Source: Paraburkholderia phenazinium
Lineage (GTDB): Bacteria; Pseudomonadota; Gammaproteobacteria; Burkholderiales; Burkholderiaceae
Direction of reading: 5' to 3'
DNA length: 64,000 nucleotides
NCBI RefSeq assembly: GCF_900100735.1
Contig: NZ_FNCJ01000003.1
Location: 372,001-436,000, forward strand
Numbering within the stretch: position 1 is the stretch's first letter; each line of letters opens with the position of its first letter. Made by a program: the position numbers and the translations under genes. Below, in pieces: positions 35,520 to 45,416 of the stretch. Below the pieces are notes generated by a model. It saw only the letters and a program-made list of their open reading frames with translations. It had not been told where the DNA came from and made no database searches.

Positions 35520-36314
35520 CTATTGATTGACCGCGAGCTTCACGCTCCCGGTTGAGGCCATCTCGGTTGACGCCAGATAGTCCAGCGCAACCTCGCCGAT
35601 ATCCAGGGTGAGATTGGCGATCACATGCCGCGCGCCAACCACCCGCTTCACCGGTAGATCGGCAACGGGCGCGAGAGCGTGCGCATGCAGTTCGAGCGCG
35701 GCCGGACCCGACCACGCGCCCAGCACGCTCACGTCGCGCAGATAGAAGCGCACCAGTTCGCAGATGCGCGGCGAACCATCGACATGCGGTATCACCTTCA
35801 ACAGGTAATTCGGTGTGTCCGCAAGCTTTTTGCGTTCGGTTTCCAGGTCAAGCGGGACATGCTTGAAGCCCATCGTGCCGGTGGCGACACGTTGCGTACC
35901 GTAGTCGAGCGTGCCGAGCAGCATGTCGTTGCCGTCGACGCTCAAGGTCGGCTTGGCGAGCTTCTTCGGAAAGCCCCAGATCTCCCGGCCGCCGGCGATC
36001 GGGCCTTCGTCATCGAGGTACATCGAATGCGTGTAGTTGCCGAGGCGCCCTTGCTGGTCGCGCACCGAGATGACCTGACCGCTTTCGGTGTAATCGCCGA
36101 AGCCCGACGAGTCCGGCATGCGAATAAATTCGTAGTGCACGAGATCGTTTTCCGGATGCAATGGCTCCGGCACAATGGCGCGCAGCGCGTCGAAATCGGT
36201 CTCATACGAAATGATGAAGTACTCCCGATTGATGAAGCGGTACGGCGGGCGAGGATAGGCTGGATTGTGAACAGGCATCGCAAAAGCGTCTTTGCGGATC
36301 GAAGCAAGGTTCAT
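35520..36314 (-). CDS. adc: Acetoacetate decarboxylase
   Basis: A 264-residue enzyme converting acetoacetate to acetone and CO2 through a Schiff-base lysine. [11 protein letters not shown] contains the catalytic Lys pair. [18 protein letters not shown] and RIVPEPL-type segments match the family N-terminus. The ATG at 36314 has AAGGAG four bases upstream. It is first in the adc-bdhA-patatin operon, found in Burkholderia and relatives for handling ketone bodies during polyhydroxybutyrate turnover. The length is close to the usual 245-265 residues. Confidence 0.92.
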   Translation of the reverse strand: MNLASIRKDAFAMPVHNPAYPRPPYRFINREYFIISYETDFDALRAIVPEPLHPENDLVHYEFIRMPDSSGFGDYTESGQVISVRDQQGRLGNYTHSMYLDDEGPIAGGREIWGFPKKLAKPTLSVDGNDMLLGTLDYGTQRVATGTMGFKHVPLDLETERKKLADTPNYLLKVIPHVDGSPRICELVRFYLRDVSVLGAWSGPAALELHAHALAPVADLPVKRVVGARHVIANLTLDIGEVALDYLASTEMASTGSVKLAVNQ

Positions 36315-36487
36315 GAGACTCCTTATGGCTGGCAGCGCATACCGCGCCGGTGCAATGGTAGAGGCAATCGTCACGCGATGCGTACCGCCGTTTCTCAAAA
36401 CACCGTTGTTGAAAATGCAACACCGGCGCTGGAACTTCGGCTGCGTCGTGCAACTCGGTGGGCGTTCAAATATGAGGCGCCAACGGC

Positions 36488-36667
36488 ATGGCAAGCAAAA
36501 TCGTTGCGGGTTCGGTGAAATCGTTTCGTAATGCGCGCGCCCCTTGCTTGCGGACCCTCATAGGTTATTTCCTGGGTAAAGACGGCGAGGACAATCGATT
36601 TCGAGTTTCGGCCAACCTTGAAGAGTGGCGAGACGCAGAGGAAGACGCCGGATTTACGCCGCTATAA
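36488..36667 (+). CDS. Possible small protein (59 residues)
   Basis: An ATG-to-TAA frame upstream of the frameshifted hydrolase. It encodes a hydrophilic protein that ends [17 protein letters not shown]. The acidic C-terminal half looks protein-like, while the N-terminal part is basic. No ribosome-binding site is obvious and the family is not recognised. Its stop overlaps the TATAAT box proposed for the next gene. It fills most of a gap of about 380 bases that otherwise holds only upstream sequence of adc. Confidence 0.35.
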   Translation: MASKIVAGSVKSFRNARAPCLRTLIGYFLGKDGEDNRFRVSANLEEWRDAEEDAGFTPL

Positions 36668-36668
36668 T
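36640..36668 (+). promoter_or_regulatory. Promoter candidate with a consensus TATAAT box
   Basis: A perfect TATAAT lies at 36663-36668, about 31 bases before the ATG at 36699, with a GGAGG-type ribosome-binding site between. The -35 region (GAAGAC area) is weak. The placement supports the ATG at 36699 as the true start of the downstream hydrolase. Confidence 0.45.
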
Positions 36669-36698
36669 TGACGCGATCTCAGATCGGAGGGCGCAAGC

Positions 36699-37687
36699 AT
36701 GAAGTCGATTCTAGCGATGCTGACGGTGATGCTGTCGACGCAAGCGCGGCCGGCCTGAAGCTGATAGACATACCTGCGGACGCCGAAGGCCCGGCCTTGA
36801 AAGGTGCGGTTTGGTATCCCTGCGCCGAGGCGCCGTCCGATTTAAAGATTGGGCCGATCAGCGCGCCGGGGACAAAAGACTGCCCCGTTATGGGTAACAA
36901 GTTGCCACTAGTAGTGATTTCGCACGGAGCCGGCGGCTGGTTCGGCGGCCATCACGACGTTGCCGAGACGCTTGCCAACGCCGGCTTTGTCGTCGCCGCG
37001 ATTGATCACCCACTGGATAGTGGCCGCTCGAAGATACGGCGTCCGGGCGACATCGCCTCCATGACCGAACGGCCAACTGACATCAAGCGGTTGATCGACT
37101 ACATGCTTTCGGGCTGGCCGGACTCATCGCGGATCGACCCACAGCAGATTGGTTTTTTCGGGTTTTCAAGGGGCGGCTTTACAGGCCTGGCTCTAATCGG
37201 CGGTAGTCCTGATTTCCAGTTGTTGCTGGCCCACTGCCCGACCTATCCAGGCAATCACTGGTGCGAGCAAATCCGCAATGACTCCACTTTTGCTCAATCC
37301 CTGACACATGATCGACGGATCAAGGCTGCCGTGATTGCGGATCCGGGACTCGGCGCCGAATTTACAGCGAACGGATTGAAAGATGTGACGGTCCCGGTTC
37401 AACTCTGGGCCTCAGCATTCGGCGGGGACGGCGTGTCGCCGGAAGATGCCGCGACCGTCAGTCGAAATCTGCCGACGAAGCCGGATTATCGGGTGGTGCC
37501 CAATTCCGGCCATTTCGCGTTCATGGCCCCATGTGACGCCGAATTTACCAGGACAGTGACCAACTTTGGCGAGCCAGAGATTTGCACGGATGCGAACGGC
37601 TTCGATCGTGTGGCGTTTCATCGGTATTTTGACGCCGACGTTCTCGCTTTTTTCCGCAGCCATTTGGCCCAAACCGGTCAGCCCTGA
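36699..37687 (+). pseudogene. Secreted dienelactone-hydrolase-like protein with frameshifted signal peptide
   Basis: The main frame encodes an alpha/beta hydrolase of the COG4188 type: VVISHGAGGWFGGHHD (oxyanion loop), GFFGFSRGGFTG (nucleophile elbow GFSRGG) and a late NSGHFAF His. Its N-terminus in that frame is not credible. The ATG at 36699, behind GGAGGGCGCAAGC, starts a good signal peptide (MKSILAMLTVMLSTQA) in another frame that stops after 19 codons. One extra base within about 36741-36749 would join it to SAAGLKLIDIPADAEGP. So there is a natural one-base deletion or a sequence error. If real, export is lost. The catalytic part is intact. Confidence 0.75.
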
Positions 37688-37901
37688 ATGGTGAGCCGGT
37701 GGCCGGCACTGGCGCCTCTCCCGGGTCGCCTTGGCGAAACCACGCACAGCGCCGGATGCGTCGTGGACCGCTGAAATCACCACGTTGGCCCAGAACCGCG
37801 AATCAAATCCCAGGTACCGGAACGGCTTGATCCAGATCAGCAGTCGCGGTCCATTCGTTGTCCATGATGAACACATACAGCATCCATCGGCGAGGTCCAA
37901 C

Positions 37902-38441
37902 ATGTATCGGCACATTCTTGCCGCCATCGACGGCAGTGACACATCCGCGCGAGCGTTCGAAACCGCCGTGCAACTCGCCCGCGAGTCCGGCGCAGAGTTG
38001 CAGCCACTTTATGTCGTCGATGTGCCGTTGATGGTCTACGACGCCCCTGGCTACGATCCAGGCGTCGTACGCGACGCGTTTCTTAAGGAAAGCAAGCATC
38101 TGGCTGACGACGCGCTTGCCCGGATGAAGCACGACAGCGTCCACGGGGCGCCACGGATCATCGAGACCAATCCGGTTGGCGGCGATTTCGATGTCGCCCA
38201 TTGCATCCTCCATGCCGCCACCGACCTGAAGGCCGATCTGGTCGTGATGGGCACGCACGGCCGGCGCGGAATCCGGCGGCTCGTGCTCGGCAGCGTCGCC
38301 GAACGCTTTTTGAGGATTGCCGAGTGTCCGGTCCTGATGATCTCGGCCCACGGCGTTCCCGAGGTGGCCACAGATACGGTTGGTGCAGTCGAAAGCGACA
38401 AGAGCTCAACCTGCGCTGCAGAACGCCTGCCGACCGCGTGA
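37902..38441 (+). CDS. Universal stress protein (UspA family)
   Basis: A 179-residue UspA-fold protein. The ATG at 37902 has GAGG before it. MYRHILAAIDGSDTSARAFETAVQLARE gives the first strand and Asp, and VMGTHGRRGIRRLVLGSVAERFLR gives the ATP-binding G-x2-G-x9-G(S/T) motif. It has an extra C-terminal tail of about 30 residues beyond the usual 145. Such proteins in Burkholderia are often induced in low oxygen and stationary phase. It converges with the alcohol dehydrogenase gene, with 13 bases between the two stops. Confidence 0.9.
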   Translation: MYRHILAAIDGSDTSARAFETAVQLARESGAELQPLYVVDVPLMVYDAPGYDPGVVRDAFLKESKHLADDALARMKHDSVHGAPRIIETNPVGGDFDVAHCILHAATDLKADLVVMGTHGRRGIRRLVLGSVAERFLRIAECPVLMISAHGVPEVATDTVGAVESDKSSTCAAERLPTA

Positions 38442-38454
38442 CTGGCGATCCTCG

Positions 38455-39441
38455 TTAGCGGATTGCCAGCACCGCGGCCCCCGTCAGTTTTCCCTCGCGC
38501 AGATCGGCGAGCGCCTGGTTTGCCTCGCCGAGCGGATAACGGGTCGTTTCGATGTCGAGCGCAACCTCGGCAGCGAGGCGCATGAACGCAAGCCCGTCTT
38601 CCCGCGTGAGATTGGCCACCGACACCACGCGCCGCTCGCCCCATAAAAAGTCATAGGGAAAGGATGGGATATCGCTCATGTGAATCCCACCGCACACCAC
38701 CACACCGCCTTTGACCACGGCCTGCAACGCAAGCGGCACGAGTGCACCGACTGGAGCGAACAGCAGCGCGGCGTCGAGCTCGTCCGGCGCCGCTTCGTTG
38801 CTGCTGCCGGCCCACGTCGCGCCGAGCCGCAGCGCGAGCCGTTGCGCCGCCATATCGCCGTCACGCGTGAATGCATAGACCGAGCGTCCTTGATGACGCG
38901 CGATCTGGGCGACGATATGCGCTGCCGCGCCGAAGCCGTAGATGCCGATCCGCTGCGCATCGCCTGCCATGGCCAGCGTGCGATAGCCGATCAGTCCCGC
39001 GCACAGCAGCGGCGCTGCCTCCAGGTCCGAATATTGTTCCGGCAGATGGAAGCAATAGCGGCTGTCGGCGACCGTGCGCTCCGCATAGCCGCCGTCAATC
39101 GTGTACCCCGTGAAACCGGGTTCATCGCACAGATTCTCGCGACCGGAGCGACAGTAACGGCATTGGCCGCACGTGTGGCCCACCCATGGGACACCGACCC
39201 GTTGCCCAACACTAAAGCCGCTTACACCCGGCCCCACCGCGGCAACGGTGCCGACGATCTCATGGCCGGGGATCACGGGTCGCTTGGGATGGGGCAGCTC
39301 GTGGTCAACCAGATGCAGGTCGGTGCGGCAGACGCCGCAGGTATGGACGTCGATCAACAACTGGCCCGCTGCGGGGACAGGGTCCGCAACCTGCAGGTCG
39401 CGCAGTTGTCCGTCGGCGCCGTCGAATACCATTGCACGCAT
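38455..39441 (-). CDS. Zinc-dependent alcohol dehydrogenase
   Basis: A 328-residue medium-chain dehydrogenase. The catalytic zinc site includes CGVCRTDLH and GHEIVGTV. The structural zinc Cys set is in CGQCRYCRSGRENLC. The cofactor region is degenerate but recognisable (IGIYGFGAAAHIVAQIA). It is most like the AdhA/YjgB-type class used in fermentative or stress conditions. The ATG at 39441 has GGGAG upstream. The preceding DUF3562 gene ends 1-2 bases away, so they form an operon. Substrate preference is unknown. Confidence 0.9.
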   Translation of the reverse strand: MRAMVFDGADGQLRDLQVADPVPAAGQLLIDVHTCGVCRTDLHLVDHELPHPKRPVIPGHEIVGTVAAVGPGVSGFSVGQRVGVPWVGHTCGQCRYCRSGRENLCDEPGFTGYTIDGGYAERTVADSRYCFHLPEQYSDLEAAPLLCAGLIGYRTLAMAGDAQRIGIYGFGAAAHIVAQIARHQGRSVYAFTRDGDMAAQRLALRLGATWAGSSNEAAPDELDAALLFAPVGALVPLALQAVVKGGVVVCGGIHMSDIPSFPYDFLWGERRVVSVANLTREDGLAFMRLAAEVALDIETTRYPLGEANQALADLREGKLTGAAVLAIR

Positions 39442-39442
39442 G

Positions 39443-39670
39443 TCACATCTCCCTTGCGCGATGCTTGCCACAGGCACGGTCATGGGAAGCGCGCTGCCCC
39501 ACCTTGTCGCGTACCCGCTTGATCGCGAGTACCTGAATGTACTCCTGGATCCGCGCGCCGGCCGACAGCCGGCTGACTTCATCACGTACCATGCGAACCA
39601 GATCGTCTTCGCTAAGCGCCGTCCCTTGTGCGATCTCAAGCAGCGGCACCAATAGTGTATCGCGAGGCAT
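39443..39670 (-). CDS. DUF3562-family small protein
   Basis: A 75-residue protein. The ATG at 39670 has GGGGAG upstream. The core EDDLVRMVRDEVSRLSAGARIQEYIQVLAIKRVRDKV matches the DUF3562 pattern of Burkholderia (a short helical protein ending in a basic KRVR segment). It precedes the alcohol dehydrogenase directly and shares the neighbourhood with UspA and CBS proteins. Function unknown. Confidence 0.75.
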   Translation of the reverse strand: MPRDTLLVPLLEIAQGTALSEDDLVRMVRDEVSRLSAGARIQEYIQVLAIKRVRDKVGQRASHDRACGKHRAREM

Positions 39671-39999
39671 GACAGAACTCCCCAGGGTGAACAGATACAG
39701 CGGATGGAGGTACACCTTAGGGACGTCAATTCAACGCAACGTGCGAGCCGTTCCTGCGTACCGATACGCTATAGGGTGTACGCTCGCCCCGGTCCACCGC
39801 TTGACGCACATCACGTTGCTTGCCGGTTGGATCGATACTTGAACGTTTCACACAAACGATTCGACTCGGGTGCCGCCTGAAACCATGCTTGATCTGCATC
39901 ACCCGCTTTCCTTGCACGGCGGATAGACTTCAGATCATGGATCGCGCCTGGCAGATCCGGTTGATTCGAAATGCGCGGTAAGAGCCCTCGCGCACTTTT

Positions 40000-40028
40000 G
40001 GCGCCCGTTGTGCGGGCGCCCCTTTTTA
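40000..40028 (+). terminator. Strong intrinsic terminator with no obvious gene upstream
   Basis: GGCGCCCG - TTGTG - CGGGCGCC forms an 8-bp perfect GC stem, followed by CCTTTTTAT. It works on the plus strand. The region 39671-40322 (650 bases) has no convincing protein gene. A 14-codon ORF (39937-39981, MDRAWQIRLIRNAR) and a second small hairpin (TGCGCG/CGCGCA) lie just before it. The element may end a small RNA or a short leader transcript. Confidence 0.65.
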
Positions 40029-40322
40029 TCTGCCGAGTCATCGGGAAAGCACGACCTCATGCTTGAAAGACCGTGCGTCGCCTACCGGAAGCACCAAGCG
40101 TCCATAGGTTTCGTTGAGCATTAGCGCTGCAGACATCGAGAAGGCGCGCGGTGCGTTTCGGTGCAGGTGCGTTGCCTGTATCTGCGGCGCGCGTGTCAGC
40201 GTCTGTGCGCCGTTAGCGTCAAAGTTGAACCGTTATGACCGGCTCGACAGTGATGCAGATCAAGTCGCGGTGCGCTGAGGCGCCGATCCGCGGGTATATA
40301 CGGATGCTGGCGGCAAAGCCCG

Positions 40323-40763
40323 TTATTCCGGCTCGCCGACCACTTCACGAAAATTTATCTCGGCACGCCGGATCTGCGCCGCGCAGCCCGCATAAGTCCA
40401 CGCCGGTTCGCCGTCGCTCGCATACATGCCGCGGCACATGCCCTTCAAACGGATGGTGGTGGTGCCGTTTTCGTCGGTGCGCCGATCCGCCCAGAAATAC
40501 GCTATGCCCGATTCGAGCGGCGTCCTGGTTTCGATCACGGACTCGTCGAGCCGGCTGATCGGCGTGCGGGAGTACAGTTGGACGTAGAGCCGCGTGCGGT
40601 TCCATACCTGATCGCAGGCGCTGCGCGAAATGCAAGTCACCCAGGCATGTTCGCGCGCCTCCTGAAGTTGCGTTTCGGTATCGCGAAACGCTGACAGTTG
40701 CGATTCGGTGCTGCATCCAGCCAGAACTGCAGCCGCGATCGCCAGTCGCAGCCAGGTTTTCAT
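40323..40763 (-). CDS. Small lipoprotein of unknown function
   Basis: A 146-residue protein with a lipoprotein signal peptide (MKTWLRLAIAAAVLAGC, lipobox LAGC). The mature part has four cysteines apart from the lipid-bearing one (WVTCISRSACDQ; GMCRGMY; YAGCAAQ) that could pair in the periplasm. The ATG overlaps the CBS-BON stop by 4 bases, so translation is coupled. I do not recognise the family. Coupling to a CBS-BON protein suggests an envelope-stress context. Confidence 0.75.
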   Translation of the reverse strand: MKTWLRLAIAAAVLAGCSTESQLSAFRDTETQLQEAREHAWVTCISRSACDQVWNRTRLYVQLYSRTPISRLDESVIETRTPLESGIAYFWADRRTDENGTTTIRLKGMCRGMYASDGEPAWTYAGCAAQIRRAEINFREVVGEPE

Positions 40764-41449
40764 ATGCCAGGCATCACCGGGTAAGATTCAGTATGGTCTT
40801 CGAAGCCTTTGACGCCAGGAATGCCTTGCGCTGCCACGCGCATGGCCTGCACCGCATCGGTCGACCAGATCACGCCCCACAGATGCACCACGCCGTCGCG
40901 CACGACGATATTGCGGCCGGCGAACGCCCATGGGTGGCCGCTCAGTTCACCCATCAACATGGCTCTGATCTCGCGGTCGCTTGGCGAGACCTCCGGTGCG
41001 GGCTCTTCCGGAACGCTCGCTAACGCCTGCACGAGATTGGCACGGCTAACGATGCCCACCACCCGGCCGTCGCGCAGCACTGGCAGGCGCTTGATGCGTT
41101 TCGTTTCCATCAGGTTGGCCACTTCGCTCAGCGGTGTAGTTTCGTTGACGGAAATCACCTCCTGCGTCATCGCATCCGCTACCGTGAGGGCGTGCGACTT
41201 GACGTAATCCACGGCGTCGCGGCTCGCAGAAAGGTGGTCCAGCCACCACGAGCGCCGGCGCTCAGCGGTCTCGAGTTCCGTGCGGTGAATCAGATCGCCT
41301 TCGCTCAGTATGCCGACGAGGTGGCCGTCCGCATCGAGCACGGGCGCACCGCTGATGCCGTGGTCCACGAGCACTTTGGCGGCCTCCCGTACGGTCATTT
41401 CAGGTTTGACCGATACGACGGTCGTGGTCATTACATCGAAAACGCGCAT
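40760..41449 (-). CDS. CBS-domain pair with BON domain
   Basis: A 229-residue protein. The first CBS motif is at 1-60 (DVMTTTVVSVKPEMTVREAAKVLVDHGISGAPVLD). The second is at about 95-150 (VADAMTQEVISVNETTPLSEVANLMETKRIKRLPVL). A C-terminal BON domain follows (VVRDGVVHLWGVIWSTDAVQAMRVAAQGIPGVKGFEDH). CBS pairs bind adenine nucleotides; BON is usually a membrane- or phospholipid-binding fold. The ATG at 41449 has GGGAG six bases upstream. A 15-bp perfect palindrome (GCATGCG-T-CGCATGC) at 41520-41534 lies about 70 bases upstream and could be an operator. Confidence 0.88.
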   Translation of the reverse strand: MRVFDVMTTTVVSVKPEMTVREAAKVLVDHGISGAPVLDADGHLVGILSEGDLIHRTELETAERRRSWWLDHLSASRDAVDYVKSHALTVADAMTQEVISVNETTPLSEVANLMETKRIKRLPVLRDGRVVGIVSRANLVQALASVPEEPAPEVSPSDREIRAMLMGELSGHPWAFAGRNIVVRDGVVHLWGVIWSTDAVQAMRVAAQGIPGVKGFEDHTESYPVMPGI

Positions 41450-41705
41450 GACTATCTCCCAGGGTGGATGTCGTGAGCCGCCCGTACTGGCGGTGTGAGC
41501 GCTGATAACGGGTGTATGGCATGCGTCGCATGCCGCGACCCGAATTCGGATTCCGGACGCGCCGTGACCCTCACGCTTCAGACTACGCAATGCAGCGGCC
41601 GCCCAGTTGACGCACGTCAATGGCGCCCCCCAAGAAGCGCCGGGCTGTTGTTGGCGCGAGCGCCCTATTCCTGACCCCGGCTCCCGACGATGCAACCTTC
41701 AGACA

Positions 41706-42122
41706 TTAGGCCGCCGGATTACGCGTGGCGTGCTCGAACTGGGTCTGCCGATCCTGGTCGACGCCACCTTCCTCAAGCAACGGCATCGTGCGCGTTTTAT
41801 CGAACTGGCTACCGAGCTGGGCACGCCGGTATTTCTGCTCGATTTTTACGCGAGTCCGCGACGCCTCGCGCAACGTGTATGGAAGCGTTCAGGGGACCCC
41901 TGGCGCGCTTCCGACGCCGGTCCCGCAGTACTGGTGAGGCAACTGGCCAACGAGGAGCCGCTGACGCCGGAAGAGGCTGCGCTCACGGTCGGCTTCGACA
42001 CCGACGTTCCGCCCGGTTCGTACGAGAACCCGCGATACTGGCACCGTTTGATCCTGCGCCTGCAGCGCGGCGCGCGCCACGGCGAAATCCCGGACAGCGC
42101 GCCGAGGTTGAGGCAGGCTTGA
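41706..42122 (+). pseudogene. C-terminal remnant of an APH-type/AAA kinase (COG0645-like)
   Basis: From about 41706 the frame encodes GVLELGLPILVDATFLKQRHRARFIELATELGTPVFLLDFYASPRRLAQRV, then DAGPAVLVRQLANEEPLTPEEAALTVGFDTD. This is the second half of the nucleotide-kinase domain found at the end of bifunctional aminoglycoside-phosphotransferase/ATP-binding proteins. The Walker A part and the whole phosphotransferase half are missing, and the upstream sequence in frame does not resemble them. It is therefore a gene remnant left by a deletion. The frame is open back to 41607, but that part is not family-like. Confidence 0.65.
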
Positions 42123-42241
42123 CCTGATCAACCACCGGTCAGGGCGGTTCATAGACATCGCATGCCGGAGTGACATGCGTCAACACCAGCACCGGCGCAG
42201 TCCATACACTCGCCCTATGTCCGTTCAATGGAGTCCCCGCC

Positions 42242-42583
42242 GTGAATGCACCAGGAAGCACATTTCGCAACGTCAGCGTTGCCTGCCTGCTGGCCACGGC
42301 GAGCGCTGCCGCGTTCGGGCAAGCTGAACCGGACGGGCTCGTGGACCAGCATCATTGCATGTTCTGCCATACCAACGATGCGCCCTTTCTCGCCCCTTCG
42401 TTCCAGCAGATCGCCGATCGCTACCGCAACGTGCCGAACGCCAGCGCGATGCTCGAAGAAAAGCTGCGGCTCGGCGGCAAGGCTCACTGGGGTGATATGG
42501 CGATGCCGCTGCCGGCAGATCGCGGAGGGCCGATTTCTCCGCAGGATGCCCATGCGCTCGTTCAGTGGGTCTTGATCCAGTAG
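42242..42583 (+). CDS. Small monohaem cytochrome c
   Basis: A 113-residue exported c-type cytochrome. GTG at 42242 has GGAG eight bases upstream; the frame is open to 42170 but without a signal. A signal peptide (FRNVSVACLLATASAAAFG) precedes the haem-binding C-M-F-C-H. A Met ligand candidate is in WGDMAMPLP. The size matches class I cytochromes such as cytochrome c551/552. It should carry electrons in the periplasm. The oxidase or reductase partner is not nearby. Confidence 0.85.
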   Translation: MNAPGSTFRNVSVACLLATASAAAFGQAEPDGLVDQHHCMFCHTNDAPFLAPSFQQIADRYRNVPNASAMLEEKLRLGGKAHWGDMAMPLPADRGGPISPQDAHALVQWVLIQ

Positions 42584-42649
42584 TGCCTGGGTTGTAGTGC
42601 CTGGGTCGTTTATCGGGCGCGCTGCTCGATCGCCGGTGGTGTGCTGCGA

Positions 42650-43684
42650 TCAGCCCCCCGCTCCCCCATCGAGCGACGCCGCCCGCATCGCCTCGGCAGG
42701 ATTGGTGAAAAACTGCCGACGCAACTGCGCAACCTGCGCATCGTGATCCGGTTGGGACAAGCCACGCTTGTCGATCTGCGCACGCTGCGACGCATAGTCC
42801 GCATAACGGGCACGCCAGGCGTCGTCGTCTTTCTGCATCTGGACGACCCGTTCCGCCGCTGCGGGTCCCAGTTTCTGCGCGATCTGTGCGCGCATCTCGT
42901 CAAGCGACGCCCCCTGCTTCTGTAACTGGGCAATCTCATCTACCGACGCCTGCTGTTGCCGGGCCCGCTCGCGAGCCGCGCGTTCTTGCGGCGGCAATGT
43001 TGCATCCAGAGTCGCGAGGCGTGCGGCCTTTTCTGCTTCGGTGAGGGTTGGGTCCGAGTTGATGCGCAAGCGCGCCAGATCGTTTCGTTGACGCTGCTGT
43101 TCGTCGCCGAAAAACGGCTTGCTCCATTCGCCCATCATGCGGGTGCTCAACGCATCGCGCTGGTCGAGCGCCAGTTGTACCGCATCGAGATCCAGCTTGC
43201 TGCCAGGCATGCTGGCCGGCTGCGGCAACTGATCCCGCGCGGTGAGGTACGCGGTGTAGCGTTGCCATACGGCCACGGCTTCATCGTTGGCAGCCGTGCC
43301 CTCGAGCTGCGCGGCGATCTGCCGGCGCACCAGCGCATCCAATGCGGTTGCCGACATCTCGCTCTGCGCGCTCAGGAAGTAATCGAAGAAATCGCGTACC
43401 GCCCGCGTGTGTGCGAGGCGTCCGCCGGCCACGAGCGGCAGGCGCGGCGGCGACGATCCATTCAGCGAGGCGGGCAGCGCATTGGCGGCAGGGCCACCGG
43501 CGAATGGGGCGTTAGTGGCTTGCGGTGCCGCCGGCGAACCATCCGCATGCTGCGCTGCGGCACGACTGGCGCGCAGCGGCGCGGTATTGAACCAGAGCGT
43601 GGCCCCGATCGACACCGCGCCCACCACCGCAACAGCGAGCCATGTGCGGCGCGCGCCGACGGCGCGCCCTTGCCTGCGTGACAT
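42650..43684 (-). CDS. lipB: Lipase-specific foldase (lipase chaperone)
   Basis: A 344-residue membrane-anchored foldase (Lif). One N-terminal membrane span (about 14-33) anchors it in the inner membrane. A variable Ala/Pro-rich linker precedes the periplasmic helical domain. The RxxFDY(F/C)LSAxGE signature appears as RDFFDYFLSAQSE. It folds the secreted lipase before type II secretion. The gene begins 4 bases after the lipase stop, the standard lipA-lipB order in Burkholderia and Pseudomonas. Confidence 0.93.
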   Translation of the reverse strand: MSRRQGRAVGARRTWLAVAVVGAVSIGATLWFNTAPLRASRAAAQHADGSPAAPQATNAPFAGGPAANALPASLNGSSPPRLPLVAGGRLAHTRAVRDFFDYFLSAQSEMSATALDALVRRQIAAQLEGTAANDEAVAVWQRYTAYLTARDQLPQPASMPGSKLDLDAVQLALDQRDALSTRMMGEWSKPFFGDEQQRQRNDLARLRINSDPTLTEAEKAARLATLDATLPPQERAARERARQQQASVDEIAQLQKQGASLDEMRAQIAQKLGPAAAERVVQMQKDDDAWRARYADYASQRAQIDKRGLSQPDHDAQVAQLRRQFFTNPAEAMRAASLDGGAGG

Positions 43685-43687
43685 CGC

Positions 43688-44812
<1,125 letters not shown>

Positions 44813-45158
44813 TTAGCACTGGAAAACGGTACCGGGGCAATAGAGCGAGGACTCCAAAACGTTTGCGCGGCGGGGATTTCTAGCGTTAACGGGGATGTTG
44901 CGATGCGGTGTGAATGTCAATGTTTAAACATCGAGGATGCGCTCCGCATGTGCGCTTGCCGTTGCGACGTCGTGATATGACAAATCCCGTATACGTTAAA
45001 GATCGCCAATTGATAAAGATAACTAACATTATAGATTGACAGAATTTCCCGGTGTGGTCGGCTCGCCGGTGAGCCACCCGCGTGGCTCAAGCGCCCGACA
45101 AGCTAGAATAGCCGCCGCCCTTCCCGGACAGATTTGGCCTGTAAACAGATAGAAATCT

Positions 45159-45305
45159 ATGCATTCCGCATTCGAGAAAATCCGCCTCGGCAAATGGGTC
45201 AAGCCCGTGCCGGTTTACCAGGCCCTCGAGCCGCGAAGCGCCAAAGCAGGCACAGCGCCTTTTCGCATAGAATCGCTGTCACATCCACGTCGGACCGGTA
45301 GCTAA
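45159..45305 (+). CDS. Possible small ORF upstream of the EAL-HDOD gene
   Basis: A 48-residue frame, ATG to TAA, starting MHSAFEKIRLGKWVKPVPVY and rich in basic residues. It sits in a gap of about 630 bases between lipA and the EAL-HDOD gene. It has no clear ribosome-binding site. It could be an N-terminal fragment of a larger lost gene or a chance frame. Apart from it the gap shows AT-rich sequence near 44990-45050 that may carry the divergent promoters, and nothing else. Confidence 0.3.
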   Translation: MHSAFEKIRLGKWVKPVPVYQALEPRSAKAGTAPFRIESLSHPRRTGS

Positions 45306-45416
45306 AGAACAATGCGGGGTAACCCGGAGCAACGGGGGCAGCGCGGCTATCTGCACCCTAACCTTTCCTTGCCTGAGATTGCCGGTTGGCAAAAGCGTCG
45401 CTATGAAACCCGCCCT

